Source: CAZHFW01 sp964531675
GTDB lineage: Bacteria > Planctomycetota > Phycisphaerae > Phycisphaerales > UBA1924
Direction of reading: 5' to 3'
DNA length: 64,000 nucleotides
Assembly: GCA_964531675.1 (NCBI GenBank)
Contig: CAZHFW010000006.1
Span: 74,609-138,608 of the forward strand
The position numbers were made by a program, and so were the translations under genes. The notes beneath the pieces were generated by a model. It saw nothing but the letters and a program-made list of their open reading frames with translations. It searched no databases and was not told the origin of the DNA. Positions 33,151 through 44,436 of the stretch are shown here, piece by piece (the first letter of the stretch is position 1; each line of letters starts with the position of its first letter).

Positions 33151-33639
33151 ATGGAAAGCTTCCAGGGCCGTCGTTTCGAAGCACAGTCCGCCTCGGGCCA
33201 GCAGGCCGGCCAGCCGGTGGGCGAACCGGGCGTGATTCCCTTCCGGCCCGACGCCAGCTCGGACGTGGTCCGCAGGCTGGTCGCCGAGCAGGGCGCGACG
33301 GGCCTGGAGCGCCGCCGCGGACCGGGACGCAGGCTCAGCGACTCGCTCAAGAGCGCCGAGGAAGGCGAGCTCACCAAGGAACAGTTCCTGTTCCTGATGG
33401 CGATCGAGTCCTTCAAGAAAGCCAACGGCAAGGCGTACCCCGCCTGGAGCGATGTGCTCGAGGTGATCCGCCTGCTTGGCTATCGCAAGACCGCCAAGAG
33501 CGAGCTGACCCTGGCCAACGCCGAAGACTGGCAGGAAGCCTGGGACGCGCCGAGCAACGTGCGCACCGCACGCTGGTACGAGCGCCACGCCAAGTCGGTC
33601 GAGGGCGAGCCGAATACGCCCAAGCGCAAGGCGGCGTGA
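33151..33639 (+). CDS. Conserved-looking hypothetical protein
   Basis: The 162-residue protein has a disordered N-terminus. A compact helical region follows from about residue 60, with LTKEQFLFLMAIESFKKANG and PAWSDVLEVIRLLGYRKT. The latter looks like a winged-helix or small DNA-binding motif. I do not recognise the family. GAGGTACGC before the ATG is a reasonable ribosome binding site, and an intrinsic terminator follows. It may be co-transcribed with the acidic protein 172 bases upstream. Confidence 0.7.
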   Translation: MESFQGRRFEAQSASGQQAGQPVGEPGVIPFRPDASSDVVRRLVAEQGATGLERRRGPGRRLSDSLKSAEEGELTKEQFLFLMAIESFKKANGKAYPAWSDVLEVIRLLGYRKTAKSELTLANAEDWQEAWDAPSNVRTARWYERHAKSVEGEPNTPKRKAA

Positions 33640-33673
33640 GCAGGGACGGAGCGCCCGAATTCAGAGACACCTA

Positions 33674-33702
33674 CGCCCGGGCGAATGTGCCCGGGCGTTT
33701 TT
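33674..33702 (+). terminator. Rho-independent terminator
   Basis: CGCCCGGGC (33674-33682) and GCCCGGGCG (33689-33697) form a perfect 9-base stem over GAATGT, followed by TTTTT. It ends the small hypothetical gene. Confidence 0.9.
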
Positions 33703-33720
33703 GCACTTGGTGAACCGGCA

Positions 33721-34157
33721 GGTGGCATCGAAGCTCATGCCTCGTGCCATCGAAGTCGCGTTTTGCGGCTTCGATGAGGGCGGGTGGCATCAACGTCGTC
33801 AAAACGACTGTGATGCCACCTGGCCGCTCGATGCGCTTGCTCTTGGGCGTTCGGTTCCTCCCTCTTGCGCGGGAGGCTCGGACGGAGTTCACCCGCCGGC
33901 TTCGCGGTGAGCCGGGGCGTCCCGCCCCGGTGATGGTGTACAGCTGCGATCGTGATGCGGTGCGGACTGTCCGGCTCGGCTTGGGCTCTGTGATCCGATG
34001 GGTTCCGCGAGGTCGACCGGGGCGGGACGCCCCGGCTCACTGAGGAGCACCGACCGCTCGGAAGCGGTCGGTGGCACGCGTCGTGGTCGCACTTGTCGTG
34101 GTCACACGCATCCTGGCCACATGAATCCTGGTCACATGAATCCTGGTCGCACGCGTC
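33721..34157. repeat. Cluster of palindromes and 15-base tandem repeats upstream of clpB
   Basis: The 626-base gap before clpB is packed with symmetrical sequence. There are hairpins at 33748-33776 (CATCGAAG/CTTCGATG) and 33783-33820 (GGTGGCATCA/TGATGCCACC, with inner GTCGT/ACGAC). A perfect 25-base inverted repeat has arms 33907-33931 and 34016-34040. A hairpin CACCGACCGCT-CGGA-AGCGGTCGGTG lies at 34048-34073. Five 15-base tandem units of the type CTGGTCACATGAATC span 34083-34157. No gene is supported here. It looks like nested REP/MITE-like elements. Confidence 0.75.
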
Positions 34158-34265
34158 ACGGAGGCACGGAGGCTGCCCAATTGGCAGGTCCGGGCTTGGT
34201 TCCTGGCCTGCGGCGCGGGGTTGGGGCGTGTGGGGCGTCGGCATGCGGCTTGCAAGTCTCTGGGC

Positions 34266-37007
<2,742 letters not shown>

Positions 37008-37030
37008 AGCGGAGCACGCCAGAGTTGAAG

Positions 37031-37066
37031 CGCGGCCGGCGCGTCAGGGTTGACGGGCCGGCCGCG
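37031..37066. terminator. Hairpin between convergent clpB and aminopeptidase genes
   Basis: CGCGGCCGGC (37031-37040) pairs with GCCGGCCGCG (37057-37066), and CGTCA/TGACG pair inside. There is no T-tract on either side. It is placed to serve both genes as a transcription end structure. Confidence 0.5.
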
Positions 37067-37172
37067 ATGCGTTGTCCGTTGAGGAGCGGACGACCAAGAG
37101 CTCCGGGGGTGAGAACTCGAGCAGCGGGCGACAGTGCTGACGTTGTCGCGGTGGGAACGCCAGCACAGCAGG

Positions 37173-38366
37173 TCAGCGGGCGAGCACCGCGTTCTTGTCG
37201 TTCCAGAGCTTGTCGAGGCGGTCCATGAATCCGCCGGCAGCGGGGAGTTCGATGCCGCAGGCGATGAGAAGCTCGACCATGCCATCGAAGTCGGCGACCG
37301 AGACATACTCGCGTCCGACCTTCGGGGGCGTGGTGTTGGTCCCGGCCTGCACCGCGGTCAGGTCCGCCATGTTGTGGTAGTTCCCGAGCGGCAGGCAGAC
37401 GCAGGTCGCTTCGTATCCATACGCGCAGTACACGGAGGCCTCGCACGCGCCGCCCGCCATGAGCTTGCGTTGCCACTTCCACGCGGGCGCGCTGGAGAGC
37501 TTCTGCGACGCGGTGGGGGCGGCGCCTCCCGCGATCTGCTCGGCGCGCTTGCCGATCGCGTCGGTGAGCGAGGGCGCGAAGATGCTCAGGCGATCACCGA
37601 CGCGGACGATGGGCCCGCCGCCGATGGGGCTGTCCGCGAAGGAGCGTGAGTTCTCCAGCGCGATGACGCGTGCGCCCATGGGCATGGTCTTGTGCCGGCA
37701 CGCGGCGATGGCGCCGATGAAGCCGATCTCTTCGGCGCGTGTGAACAGGACCCGCGCGTCGGGCCTGGGGGAGCACCGGCGCAGCTCGTCGAAGGCTGCA
37801 AGGGAAGCGGCGACCGCGGAGAGGTCATCGCATCCCAGCGTGTGGATGCATCCCTCGATGATCTCGGCGGGGCCGACGTCCCACACCGCGACATCGCCGA
37901 TCGCGATGGTCGCGGACGCCTGGTCGAGCTTGGCGCGGTAGTGCTTGTTCCCGCCCGCGGGCGCGGGGGTGATTTCGCCCTTGAGGGAGGCCTTCCAGGC
38001 GCGATCGCTGGCGTCGTGGACGACGACGCGGGCGTCGATGAAGTACTCGTCCATGACGCCGCCGCGGAAGGAGAGCTCGAGTTCATCGGGTCCGAGCACG
38101 CGCTCGACGACGAAAGCGGGGTGGTCCAGATGTGCCGTGAAGTAGACCGGGCGTTCGGAACGCGCCACATCACGGAAGGCCAGGTGCAGATTGCCCGAGG
38201 GGTCCGCGGTGAGCTCGATGTCGGGTCGGGCGGCACACCAGCGCGTGATCCAGTCGATGACGCGCTGCTCCTTGCCCGAGGCGGTGGGGAGGGCGGTCAC
38301 TTCCGCGAGCCAGGCGTGGTGAAGAGCGCGGGACGCCTGGGAGATCTGCATCGGGAGATTGGCCAT
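37173..38366 (-). CDS. Zinc aminopeptidase (M42/M28/M20-like)
   Basis: The 397-residue protein resembles dinuclear zinc exopeptidases. Candidate metal ligands and catalytic residues are AHLDHPAF (HxD), LGCDDLSAVAA (bridging Asp), TRAEEIGFIGA (Glu-Glu), ALENSRSF and a late His in CLPLGNYHNM. This pattern is closest to M42 glutamyl aminopeptidases. It has no signal peptide and is probably cytosolic. TACACT at 38372-38377 (minus strand) is 5 bases before the ATG, suggesting a leaderless mRNA. It is convergent with clpB and lies downstream of the anti-sigma/sigma pair on the same strand. Confidence 0.85.
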   Translation of the reverse strand: MANLPMQISQASRALHHAWLAEVTALPTASGKEQRVIDWITRWCAARPDIELTADPSGNLHLAFRDVARSERPVYFTAHLDHPAFVVERVLGPDELELSFRGGVMDEYFIDARVVVHDASDRAWKASLKGEITPAPAGGNKHYRAKLDQASATIAIGDVAVWDVGPAEIIEGCIHTLGCDDLSAVAASLAAFDELRRCSPRPDARVLFTRAEEIGFIGAIAACRHKTMPMGARVIALENSRSFADSPIGGGPIVRVGDRLSIFAPSLTDAIGKRAEQIAGGAAPTASQKLSSAPAWKWQRKLMAGGACEASVYCAYGYEATCVCLPLGNYHNMADLTAVQAGTNTTPPKVGREYVSVADFDGMVELLIACGIELPAAGGFMDRLDKLWNDKNAVLAR

Positions 38367-38424
38367 GCGCAAGTGTAGAAGCCGCCCGGGGTGGTCCGGG
38401 CGCGGGGGGTTGGATGCGCGGGCT

Positions 38425-39909
38425 TCAGTTCTCTTCGATGACCACCGGGACGCTGGCGTGACCGATCCAGTTCCGGGGAGGCTGGGTCCACCACATCACC
38501 GCTTCGACCTGCGTGGAGGGGAGCGCGGGGATGGCGTTGTCGAGCTCGACCAGTTCGATGGCGTCGGCAGCGGGCTCGAGGCCCGGCGCACGGCCCAGGA
38601 GTACGCCCGCGAGCACGACGCGGGCGGTCGAGATGGCGTCGTCGCTTGCAGGAACGTCGAGCAGGAAGACGCCCTGATTCTGCCGGGGATCAAAGGCGGG
38701 CTTGGAAGGCGTCAGCTCCATCGTGGGCTGGGTGCTGTTGGAAACGTCGGAGGCCATCGTGCGGGCGCGGGCCAGGCGTTCCTGCTCCGCCTGAACGCGC
38801 TCGGCCAGCGTGGGCACCGCTCGCGTGGCGGCGGCGATGATCTCGGGCTGGGTTGCACGGCTCAGCTGCCAGGTGCGCGACTCGGGCTGGCGTTCATCGA
38901 CCACGCTCGCGAGCCTGGCGCGGGCGGTTTCCGGGGCATTGGAGCGCACGCGGATGATCAAGCGTCCTTCGCGGGCCGCCTGCAAGGCGCGGGCGGGCGC
39001 GTCAGGCCCATCCAGCACGCGCGAGCGGTCGGCGGCAGCCAGGGCCGCGGCGATCGCGGTTCCCGACACGCCGCTGGGTCCCACGGTCCCGGTCTCCATC
39101 GCGACGCGGACCGGAGCAACCTCGGGCTGCGGGACCGGCTTCAGATCGGTCGCCTTGTTCGGTTCCTGAGCCAGCGTCCGGATCGGCGCCGCGTCGGGGG
39201 AGTTGGCGGTGGGCCCGGTGTTGGAAGCGGTGTTGGTGGCGTTCGGCGTGTTGTTCTGCGCCAGCGTCGGCCCAGCGTTGGGCTTGTCTGGCGTTGCGAC
39301 GCCCGTCTCACCCGGCGTGGTTTCCGACTCGGCTGGATGGGTGTTCAGCGCCAAGGGGCCCGGGCCTGCGGGCGTGGGGTTGATCGTCAGGCTGGCCAGA
39401 TAGAGCCCGCCTCCGACCAGCAGCAAGGCAGCTGCGGCGACCATCCCGCGGGTGCGGAAGGTCGGTTGTCCGATCTTGCCCGCCAGATGGGGGTCCAGCG
39501 CGGAACCGACCAGCGCCTCGCGCTCGGCCAGCTCCTGGGCTTCGAGCTGCTTGCCGAACTGTTCCGCGGTGAGCAGCACGCCCGGCGTGAGCTTCTGGTC
39601 CGCGAAGGGGTCTTCAAAGAGCGACTCGCGCTCCAGGCGCGACATGACCGCGTCCAGGAGTCCCGCGGGGGCCGCCTGATCGGGAATGCCCATGAGTACC
39701 GCGCGGTCCTTGCGGAGCGACTCGACCTGGGCCCGGACCTTGGGGTCGAGCTTGGAGAGCTGTTCGGCGGTGGGTTGGCCTTCGATGAGATCCGCGATCA
39801 GGTTCTCGGCAGCATTCAGGGGCAAGGCCTGGCCGGCGCGCAGCGACCCGGGCTTGCCGGTCTGGCTCGCCTGAGGATTGCTGGGGTTGTTGCCTGACTC
39901 GGACATCAC
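38425..39909 (-). CDS. Probable anti-sigma factor with one membrane helix
   Basis: The 494-residue protein has a cytoplasmic N-terminal half with LIADLIEGQPTAEQLSKLDP, a zinc-free anti-sigma-like helical region. One membrane helix follows at about residues 157-174 (MVAAAALLLVGGGLYLASL), then a Pro/Asn/Thr-rich linker and an outer domain of about 200 residues. It begins 47 bases after the ECF sigma gene, the usual place for the cognate anti-sigma factor. The function is inferred from this context and topology; no HxxxCxxC ZAS motif is present. The start has two adjacent ATGs. Confidence 0.7.
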   Translation of the reverse strand: MMSESGNNPSNPQASQTGKPGSLRAGQALPLNAAENLIADLIEGQPTAEQLSKLDPKVRAQVESLRKDRAVLMGIPDQAAPAGLLDAVMSRLERESLFEDPFADQKLTPGVLLTAEQFGKQLEAQELAEREALVGSALDPHLAGKIGQPTFRTRGMVAAAALLLVGGGLYLASLTINPTPAGPGPLALNTHPAESETTPGETGVATPDKPNAGPTLAQNNTPNATNTASNTGPTANSPDAAPIRTLAQEPNKATDLKPVPQPEVAPVRVAMETGTVGPSGVSGTAIAAALAAADRSRVLDGPDAPARALQAAREGRLIIRVRSNAPETARARLASVVDERQPESRTWQLSRATQPEIIAAATRAVPTLAERVQAEQERLARARTMASDVSNSTQPTMELTPSKPAFDPRQNQGVFLLDVPASDDAISTARVVLAGVLLGRAPGLEPAADAIELVELDNAIPALPSTQVEAVMWWTQPPRNWIGHASVPVVIEEN

Positions 39910-39956
39910 GATCCTGACTGGGTTCCCTGACGACGGCTGGCACGATCCTCAAACGC

Positions 39957-40628
39957 TCACGCGGTTCCGGGCGGATTTTCGCGACGGACCGACGCGGCTC
40001 GGGCCCGCTCGATCTCCTCGCGGAGGGCGGTCCGGGCCCGGAACAACCTGGATTTCACGGTCCCGACCGCGATCCCGAGAACCTCCGCGATCTGGTCGTA
40101 GTCCAGACCCCGCGAGTCGCGGAGGATGAGAATCGCGCGCTGCTGATCGTCCAGATTCGAGAGGGCCTCCAGCAGCTCAGACCGCTCCTCGTGTTGTGAG
40201 ACACCCTCGCCCGTGCCCGGTTCCCGGTGCTGCTGGAGGTTTCCCCCCCAAGAGCTTCCCCGGCCCGAGTTCTCCGACCGGTCGTCGCTGGCGTCCAGGC
40301 TGGCGTGGCGGCGGAGCTTCTCGGAACGCAGCTTGGAAATGCAGACGTTCATCGTGATGCGGATCATCCACGTCGAGAGCTGGGCCCGGCCGTCGTAGCT
40401 GTCCAGGCCCTGGATGACCTTCACGAACGCGTCCTGGGTCAGATCCTCCGCCAGGCCGCGATTTCCCACGTACTTCAGGCACACCGAATAGAGGCGGTCC
40501 TGGTAGCGGATGATGAGTTCCTGCCACGAACCGGGGGTCTTCTGCCGGATGGCCGCCACCAACGCAGGATCATCGAGCTTGCTCAGATCGATCGTGCGAC
40601 TCGGGGATTTCTTGGTCGGCACAGGCAT
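39957..40628 (-). CDS. ECF-type RNA polymerase sigma factor
   Basis: The 223-residue protein has sigma region 2 (YQDRLYSVCLKYVGNRGLAEDLTQDAFVKV, about residues 42-72, then STWMIRITMNVCISKLR). A variable linker with Ser/Gly/Gln follows, then sigma region 4 (LDDQQRAILILRDSRGLDY and IAVGTVKSRLFRARTAL). It binds core RNA polymerase to turn on a stress regulon, held by the membrane anti-sigma encoded next. Two repeat elements lie upstream (40762-41054). TACGAT on the minus strand near 40665 could be a promoter element, but no autoregulated -35/-10 was identified. Confidence 0.93.
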   Translation of the reverse strand: MPVPTKKSPSRTIDLSKLDDPALVAAIRQKTPGSWQELIIRYQDRLYSVCLKYVGNRGLAEDLTQDAFVKVIQGLDSYDGRAQLSTWMIRITMNVCISKLRSEKLRRHASLDASDDRSENSGRGSSWGGNLQQHREPGTGEGVSQHEERSELLEALSNLDDQQRAILILRDSRGLDYDQIAEVLGIAVGTVKSRLFRARTALREEIERARAASVRRENPPGTA

Positions 40629-40761
40629 GGCAGCGGCGCAGGCGGCACCGGATGTTCAGGCTTTGATCGTATCACGCCGGGAGCGTGCGGTGCACGTTTC
40701 CTCCGAAGCACCAATTGCCCGATGCGCAACCCGTCCCGAAGGCGAACGCGGAACCAACGTG

Positions 40762-40895
40762 GGTGCCACCACCCGCCCGGGCTCGGCGCAGCGGGTGGTG
40801 TGATGGGCGACTCGGGGCGATCGACGCGCGTGGGTGTGTCGGGAGTTGTGAACGTTCGCACCACCAGCAACGCGGACGTTGCTGGTGGCGGCACC
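40762..40895. repeat. Two-hairpin repeat element, copy 1
   Basis: A 134-base element begins GGTGCCACCACC and ends GGTGGCGGCACC (one change from the usual GGTGGTGGCACC). Its 5' hairpin is CCACCACCCGC to GCGGGTGGTG. Its 3' hairpin has arms CCACCAGCAACG and CGTTGCTGGTGG. It lies upstream of the ECF sigma gene. Confidence 0.85.
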
Positions 40896-40919
40896 CGGAG
40901 AAGGCGGATCCGACGTGTG

Positions 40920-41054
40920 GGTGCCACCACCCGCGCAGGCTTGGCGCAGCGGGTGGTGTGATCGGGGATACGGGTCGATCGACGCGAGCGGGTGAGTTGC
41001 GAGTTGTGAGACGTTCGCACCACCAGCAACGCGGACGTTGCTGGTGGTGGCACC
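40920..41054. repeat. Two-hairpin repeat element, copy 2
   Basis: A 135-base element bounded by GGTGCCACCACC and GGTGGTGGCACC, in tandem with copy 1 (158 bases start to start). It has the same two hairpins with the AGCAACG-type 3' arm. It lies just downstream of the H1-like gene. Confidence 0.85.
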
Positions 41055-41129
41055 TGAGACCTGGCGTTTGCAAAACGACAACACGCCCGATTCCCCGGGC
41101 GTGCGTCGTGAAGAAAGGCTTGTCGTGGT

Positions 41130-41414
41130 TCAGGCAGCCTTGCGCGTCGTGCGACGGCCGGAGAACGACCAGGTGTTCCACGTCTTGGCGAACGTGGTGT
41201 TGGTCTTCTTGGCGGTCGTGGTCTTGCGGGCCTTGGTCGTGCGGGTCTTGGCGCGGGCCTTGGTGGTGGTCTTGCGGGCGGTGGTCTTGCCCGTCGTGGT
41301 CTTGGTGGCCTTGGTCGTCGTGCGCTTGGCGGTCGTCGTGCGGCGCTTGCTCGTGCGGCGGGCCTTGCGGGTTTTGGTGGTGCGGGTGGCGGTGCGCTTG
41401 GTGAACGTCGGCAT
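41130..41414 (-). CDS. Histone H1-like, Lys/Arg/Thr-rich basic protein
   Basis: The 94-residue protein is almost wholly Lys, Arg, Thr and Ala. Repeats such as TTKATKTTT and ARKTTTKARAK make up most of it; a short hydrophobic end, FAKTWNTWSFSGRRT, follows. This resembles eukaryotic H1 tails and bacterial Hc1/AlgP-like proteins, and it probably compacts DNA in the nucleoid (inference). GAGG is eight bases before the ATG. The 15-base-type repeats may vary in length. Two two-hairpin repeat elements lie immediately downstream. Confidence 0.8.
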   Translation of the reverse strand: MPTFTKRTATRTTKTRKARRTSKRRTTTAKRTTTKATKTTTGKTTARKTTTKARAKTRTTKARKTTTAKKTNTTFAKTWNTWSFSGRRTTRKAA

Positions 41415-41674
41415 GAAAAATCCTCGGATCTGTGTGTTGCGGAAGCAACGATGGCCCGACGCTGGCCGCCCCTTGCGGCCGGGAGATGCCCCGTCACATG
41501 ATCGGGGCGGATAACGCGGGCGTTATCCGGCACATCGACGCGACTCATCCCACGATTCAGTGCTTTGGCCAAGAATCCTCCGCTTCCGGTCGATTTTCAC
41601 GCTCGCGTGCTGAAGATTGCATGCGACCTCCGACGCCGGAGGGCCTTTTCGAGCGTTTGAAAGAGGAATCAGCT

Positions 41675-43072
41675 GTGTCCACTCCGAGCCAAGCTTCCGC
41701 CCACGACCCCACGCCGCGCGACTGGACGCCGGTGTCGTGGCAAGCTCGCCCGGCGGCGCAGCAGGTGCCGTACGACGATCCCGGCGCGCTCAAGGCCGCG
41801 TGCGATGAACTCCGCAGGCTCCCGCCGCTGGTGACCTCGTGGGAGATCGAGCGCCTCAAGGCGCTGCTGGCCGAGGCCCAGGAAGGCAAGCGTTTCCTGC
41901 TTCAGGGTGGCGACTGCGCCGAAGCCCTGGCCGATTGCACGCCCGAGTCGATTACGAGCAAGCTCAAGATCCTGCTGCAGATGTCGGTTGTGCTGGTCCA
42001 CGGCGGGATGAAGCCCGTGATCCGCGTGGGCCGTTTCGCGGGGCAGTACTCCAAGCCCCGCTCCAGCGCGACCGAGACGCGCATCGTCGAGGGCCAGTCG
42101 ATCACGCTGCCGAGCTACTTCGGCGATCTGGTCAACCAGGCGGAGTTCACGCCCGAGGCGCGCCGCCCCCAGCCCCACATGATGGTGCGCGGGTACAAGC
42201 ACGCTGCGGTGACGCTCAACTTCATCCGCTCCCTGCTCGATGGCGGTTTCGCCGACCTGCACCATCCCGAGTACTGGAACCTGGCGTTCATGCACCACGC
42301 TTCGCTGCCGCCCGAGCGGCGCAGCGAGTACGAACGCATGACGCGCAACCTCGCCGACGGGCTCAAGTTCATGGAAGCCCTGGGCGAGCGTGCTGTGGAC
42401 GATCTCACCCGCGTGGAGTTCTTCACGAGCCACGAGGGGCTGGTCCTGGCGTACGAGGCCGCCCAGACCAGGCAGGTCCCGCGCCGCCAGGGCTGGTACA
42501 ACCTCACGACCCACCTGCCCTGGATCGGCGAGCGCACCCGTCAGCTCGACGGCGCCCACATCGAGTACTTCCGGGGCATCCGCAATCCCGTGGGCGTCAA
42601 GATCAGCGCCTCGGCCTCACCCGCCGACACCGTCGCGCTGGCCCGCAAGCTCAACCCCGACAACGAGGCGGGCAAGCTCGTCTTCATCACCCGCATGGGC
42701 GCGGGCAAGGCCCCGAGTGCGATCGGCCCCTTGGTTCGCGCCGTCGCGGATCAGGGCATCCGCGTGCTGTGGGTCTGCGACCCCATGCACGGGAACATGA
42801 TCAAGACCAAGGGCGGCATCAAGACCCGCTCGTTCGACTCCATCCGCCAGGAACTCGAGGAAACCCACGAGTCCCTCCAGAAGGCCGGCGCTCATCTCGG
42901 CGGCGTGCACTTCGAGATGACCGGCGAGGACGTCACCGAGTGCATCGGAGGCGGCGCGGGCGTGACCGAAGAAGGCCTCACGCTCAACTACGCCTCGGCC
43001 TGTGATCCGCGCCTCAACTACTCCCAGGCGCTCGAACTGGCGTTCATCCTCGCGGCCCGCATGCGCGGGTGA
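41675..43072 (+). CDS. 3-deoxy-7-phosphoheptulonate synthase, class II
   Basis: DAHP synthase joins PEP and erythrose 4-phosphate to start the shikimate pathway. The 465-residue protein is of the plant/actinobacterial class II type: LLQGGDCAEALADC, RVGRFAGQYSKPRS, VRGYKHAAVTLNFIRS, ASASPADTVAL and WVCDPMHGNMIKTKGG. The GTG at 41675 follows AGAGGA at a good distance and gives the typical length. Open frame upstream includes ATG 41620, which is possible but not conserved-looking. It supplies chorismate for TrpE, elsewhere in the window. A repeat element with a scaffold gap follows. Confidence 0.93.
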   Translation: MSTPSQASAHDPTPRDWTPVSWQARPAAQQVPYDDPGALKAACDELRRLPPLVTSWEIERLKALLAEAQEGKRFLLQGGDCAEALADCTPESITSKLKILLQMSVVLVHGGMKPVIRVGRFAGQYSKPRSSATETRIVEGQSITLPSYFGDLVNQAEFTPEARRPQPHMMVRGYKHAAVTLNFIRSLLDGGFADLHHPEYWNLAFMHHASLPPERRSEYERMTRNLADGLKFMEALGERAVDDLTRVEFFTSHEGLVLAYEAAQTRQVPRRQGWYNLTTHLPWIGERTRQLDGAHIEYFRGIRNPVGVKISASASPADTVALARKLNPDNEAGKLVFITRMGAGKAPSAIGPLVRAVADQGIRVLWVCDPMHGNMIKTKGGIKTRSFDSIRQELEETHESLQKAGAHLGGVHFEMTGEDVTECIGGGAGVTEEGLTLNYASACDPRLNYSQALELAFILAARMRG

Positions 43073-43103
43073 GTCCCGATCAACCTCGAAGTCGCGCCTG
43101 CAG

Positions 43104-43349
43104 GGTGCCACCACCCGCGCAGGCTCGGCGCAGCGGGTGGTGTGACTCGGCGATACGGGTCGATCGACGCGGCGGGTGAGTTGCGAGCTGTGGAACGTNN
43201 NNNNNNNNNNNNNNNNNNNNNNNNNNNNNNNNNNNNNNNNNNNNNNNNNNNNNNNNNNNNNNNNNNNNNNNNNNNNNNNNNNNNNNNNNNNNNNNNNNCT
43301 GTGGAACGTTCGCACCACCAGCAACGAAGACGTTGCTGGTGGTGGCACC
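43104..43349. repeat. Two-hairpin repeat element(s) interrupted by a scaffold gap
   Basis: The element starts GGTGCCACCACC at 43104. It runs into 100 N at 43199-43298 and resumes within the same unit type, ending GGTGGTGGCACC at 43349. The sequence on both sides of the gap is the same part of the unit (CTGTGGAACGT), so an unknown number of tandem units is probably collapsed or missing. Confidence 0.8.
43199..43298. other. Assembly gap of 100 N
   Basis: Exactly 100 N inside a repeat unit. This size is the usual placeholder for a gap of unknown length. Confidence 0.95.
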
Positions 43350-43365
43350 CGGAGAGGGCGGAATC

Positions 43366-43500
43366 GGTGCCACCATCCGCGCAGGCTCGGCGCAGCGGGT
43401 GGTGCGACTCGGCGATACGGGTCGATCGACGCGGCGGGTGAGTTGCGAGCTGTGGAACGTTCGCACCACCAGCAACGAAGACGTTGCTGGTGGTGGCACC
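43366..43500. repeat. Two-hairpin repeat element
   Basis: A 135-base copy. The 5' arm reads CCACCATCCGC against GCGGGTGGTG (one G-T wobble). The 3' hairpin has CCAGCAACG/CGTTGCTGG arms. It ends 4 bases before the stop of the convergent PD-(D/E)XK-like gene. Confidence 0.85.
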
Positions 43501-43504
43501 CGGA

Positions 43505-44170
43505 TCAGAGCCTTTCCACCCGGCCCGAGAAGGGCTGGCTGGCACGTTCAAAGTCTTCGGTGGAGAGGTGCACCGTTCCCCAGCTCAGGCTCCGGGGCTT
43601 CATCAGGCGTCGGTACATGTCCAGGCGCACGGCGCGGATCGCGTACCAACGGCCGCGATGTTCGAAGACTTCCTGGAACAGCCCGTCGGGAGGCTGCTCG
43701 TCGCACCAGTACACGAAGACGAACGCTGCGGCGAACTCGGGCCCGAAGAGTTTCTCCCAGGTGTGGAGCGAGTCCACGTCTTCCTGCGTCACCCAGGACT
43801 CGAGCCGGCCTCGGTTCTGGCCCGCGGTCGGGATTGAGCTGCGCGGGTGTTCTTCGGAGTCACCCGCTTTGCGAGGGCGGCGTGCGACCTTGCGTCCCTT
43901 GATTTCCACGAGCAGGTTCGCGGGCTGATTCGGATCGGTGGGACGCACGCCGTCTTGCCCATAGATCACGAAGTCGAACGACTTGAGCGCCACGTTTTTC
44001 TGGCCCGCCTGGTCGGTGATGGTGAGCCTGAGGTTGTGATCCTCGGGCAGGAGCGCGCGCTTGGCCTCGTCCACCGCGACGTAGGGGATCCGCCGGGACC
44101 TCAGAAAGGTCTCGAAGGCCTGCTCGTAATGGTGGCGTCGCTGCGTCAAAGGCGAGAGTTCCGCGGGCAT
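43505..44170 (-). CDS. PD-(D/E)XK nuclease-like protein of unknown role
   Basis: The 221-residue protein begins MPAELSPLTQRRHHYEQAFETFL, then PYVAVDEAKRALLP. A core pattern SFDFVIYG followed about 20 residues later by LLVEIKGRK fits the D-x(n)-E-x-K active site of the PD-(D/E)XK nuclease fold. The second half is aromatic-rich (FVFVYWCDEQPPDGLF) and ends in a helix. The nuclease reading is tentative, and the biological target is unknown. The gene is flanked on both sides by two-hairpin repeat elements, suggesting a site open to insertion. The ATG at 44170 directly precedes the first conserved-looking segment. Confidence 0.7.
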   Translation of the reverse strand: MPAELSPLTQRRHHYEQAFETFLRSRRIPYVAVDEAKRALLPEDHNLRLTITDQAGQKNVALKSFDFVIYGQDGVRPTDPNQPANLLVEIKGRKVARRPRKAGDSEEHPRSSIPTAGQNRGRLESWVTQEDVDSLHTWEKLFGPEFAAAFVFVYWCDEQPPDGLFQEVFEHRGRWYAIRAVRLDMYRRLMKPRSLSWGTVHLSTEDFERASQPFSGRVERL

Positions 44171-44265
44171 GGGCGCACCCCAGGCGGGGAGGCCCCGCGA
44201 CCAAGTGTAGAAAGCCACTGCGGGGAACAAAACGATCAATCCGCGCCCACAAAGTTGTGTCGCGC

Positions 44266-44400
44266 GGTGGCACCAGCCGCGCAGGCTCGGCGGAGCGGGT
44301 GGTGCGATCGGCGACTCGGGTGAATCGACGCGAGCGGGAGAGTTTCGAGTTGTGGAACGTTCGCACCACCAGCAACGAAGACGTTGCTGGTGGTGGCACC
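44266..44400. repeat. Two-hairpin repeat element, variant 5' arm
   Basis: A 135-base copy starting GGTGGCACCAGCCGC instead of GGTGCCACCACCCGC, with GCGGAGCGGGTGGTG opposite. The 3' hairpin is intact. It lies between the PD-(D/E)XK-like gene and mlaD, both on the minus strand. Confidence 0.8.
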
Positions 44401-44436
44401 CAGCGCGCACCCTGCACGCGGCACCCGGCGTCCGAC

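Noticed and set aside
33735..34244. Minus-strand frame encoding CDQDS-type pentapeptides before clpB
   Set aside because: It only reflects the 15-base tandem repeats; no start signal, and it runs through palindromes.
40762..41054. Integron attC sites
   Set aside because: Hairpins lack paired RYYYAAC/GTTRRRY core sites, and no integrase or gene cassettes are present.
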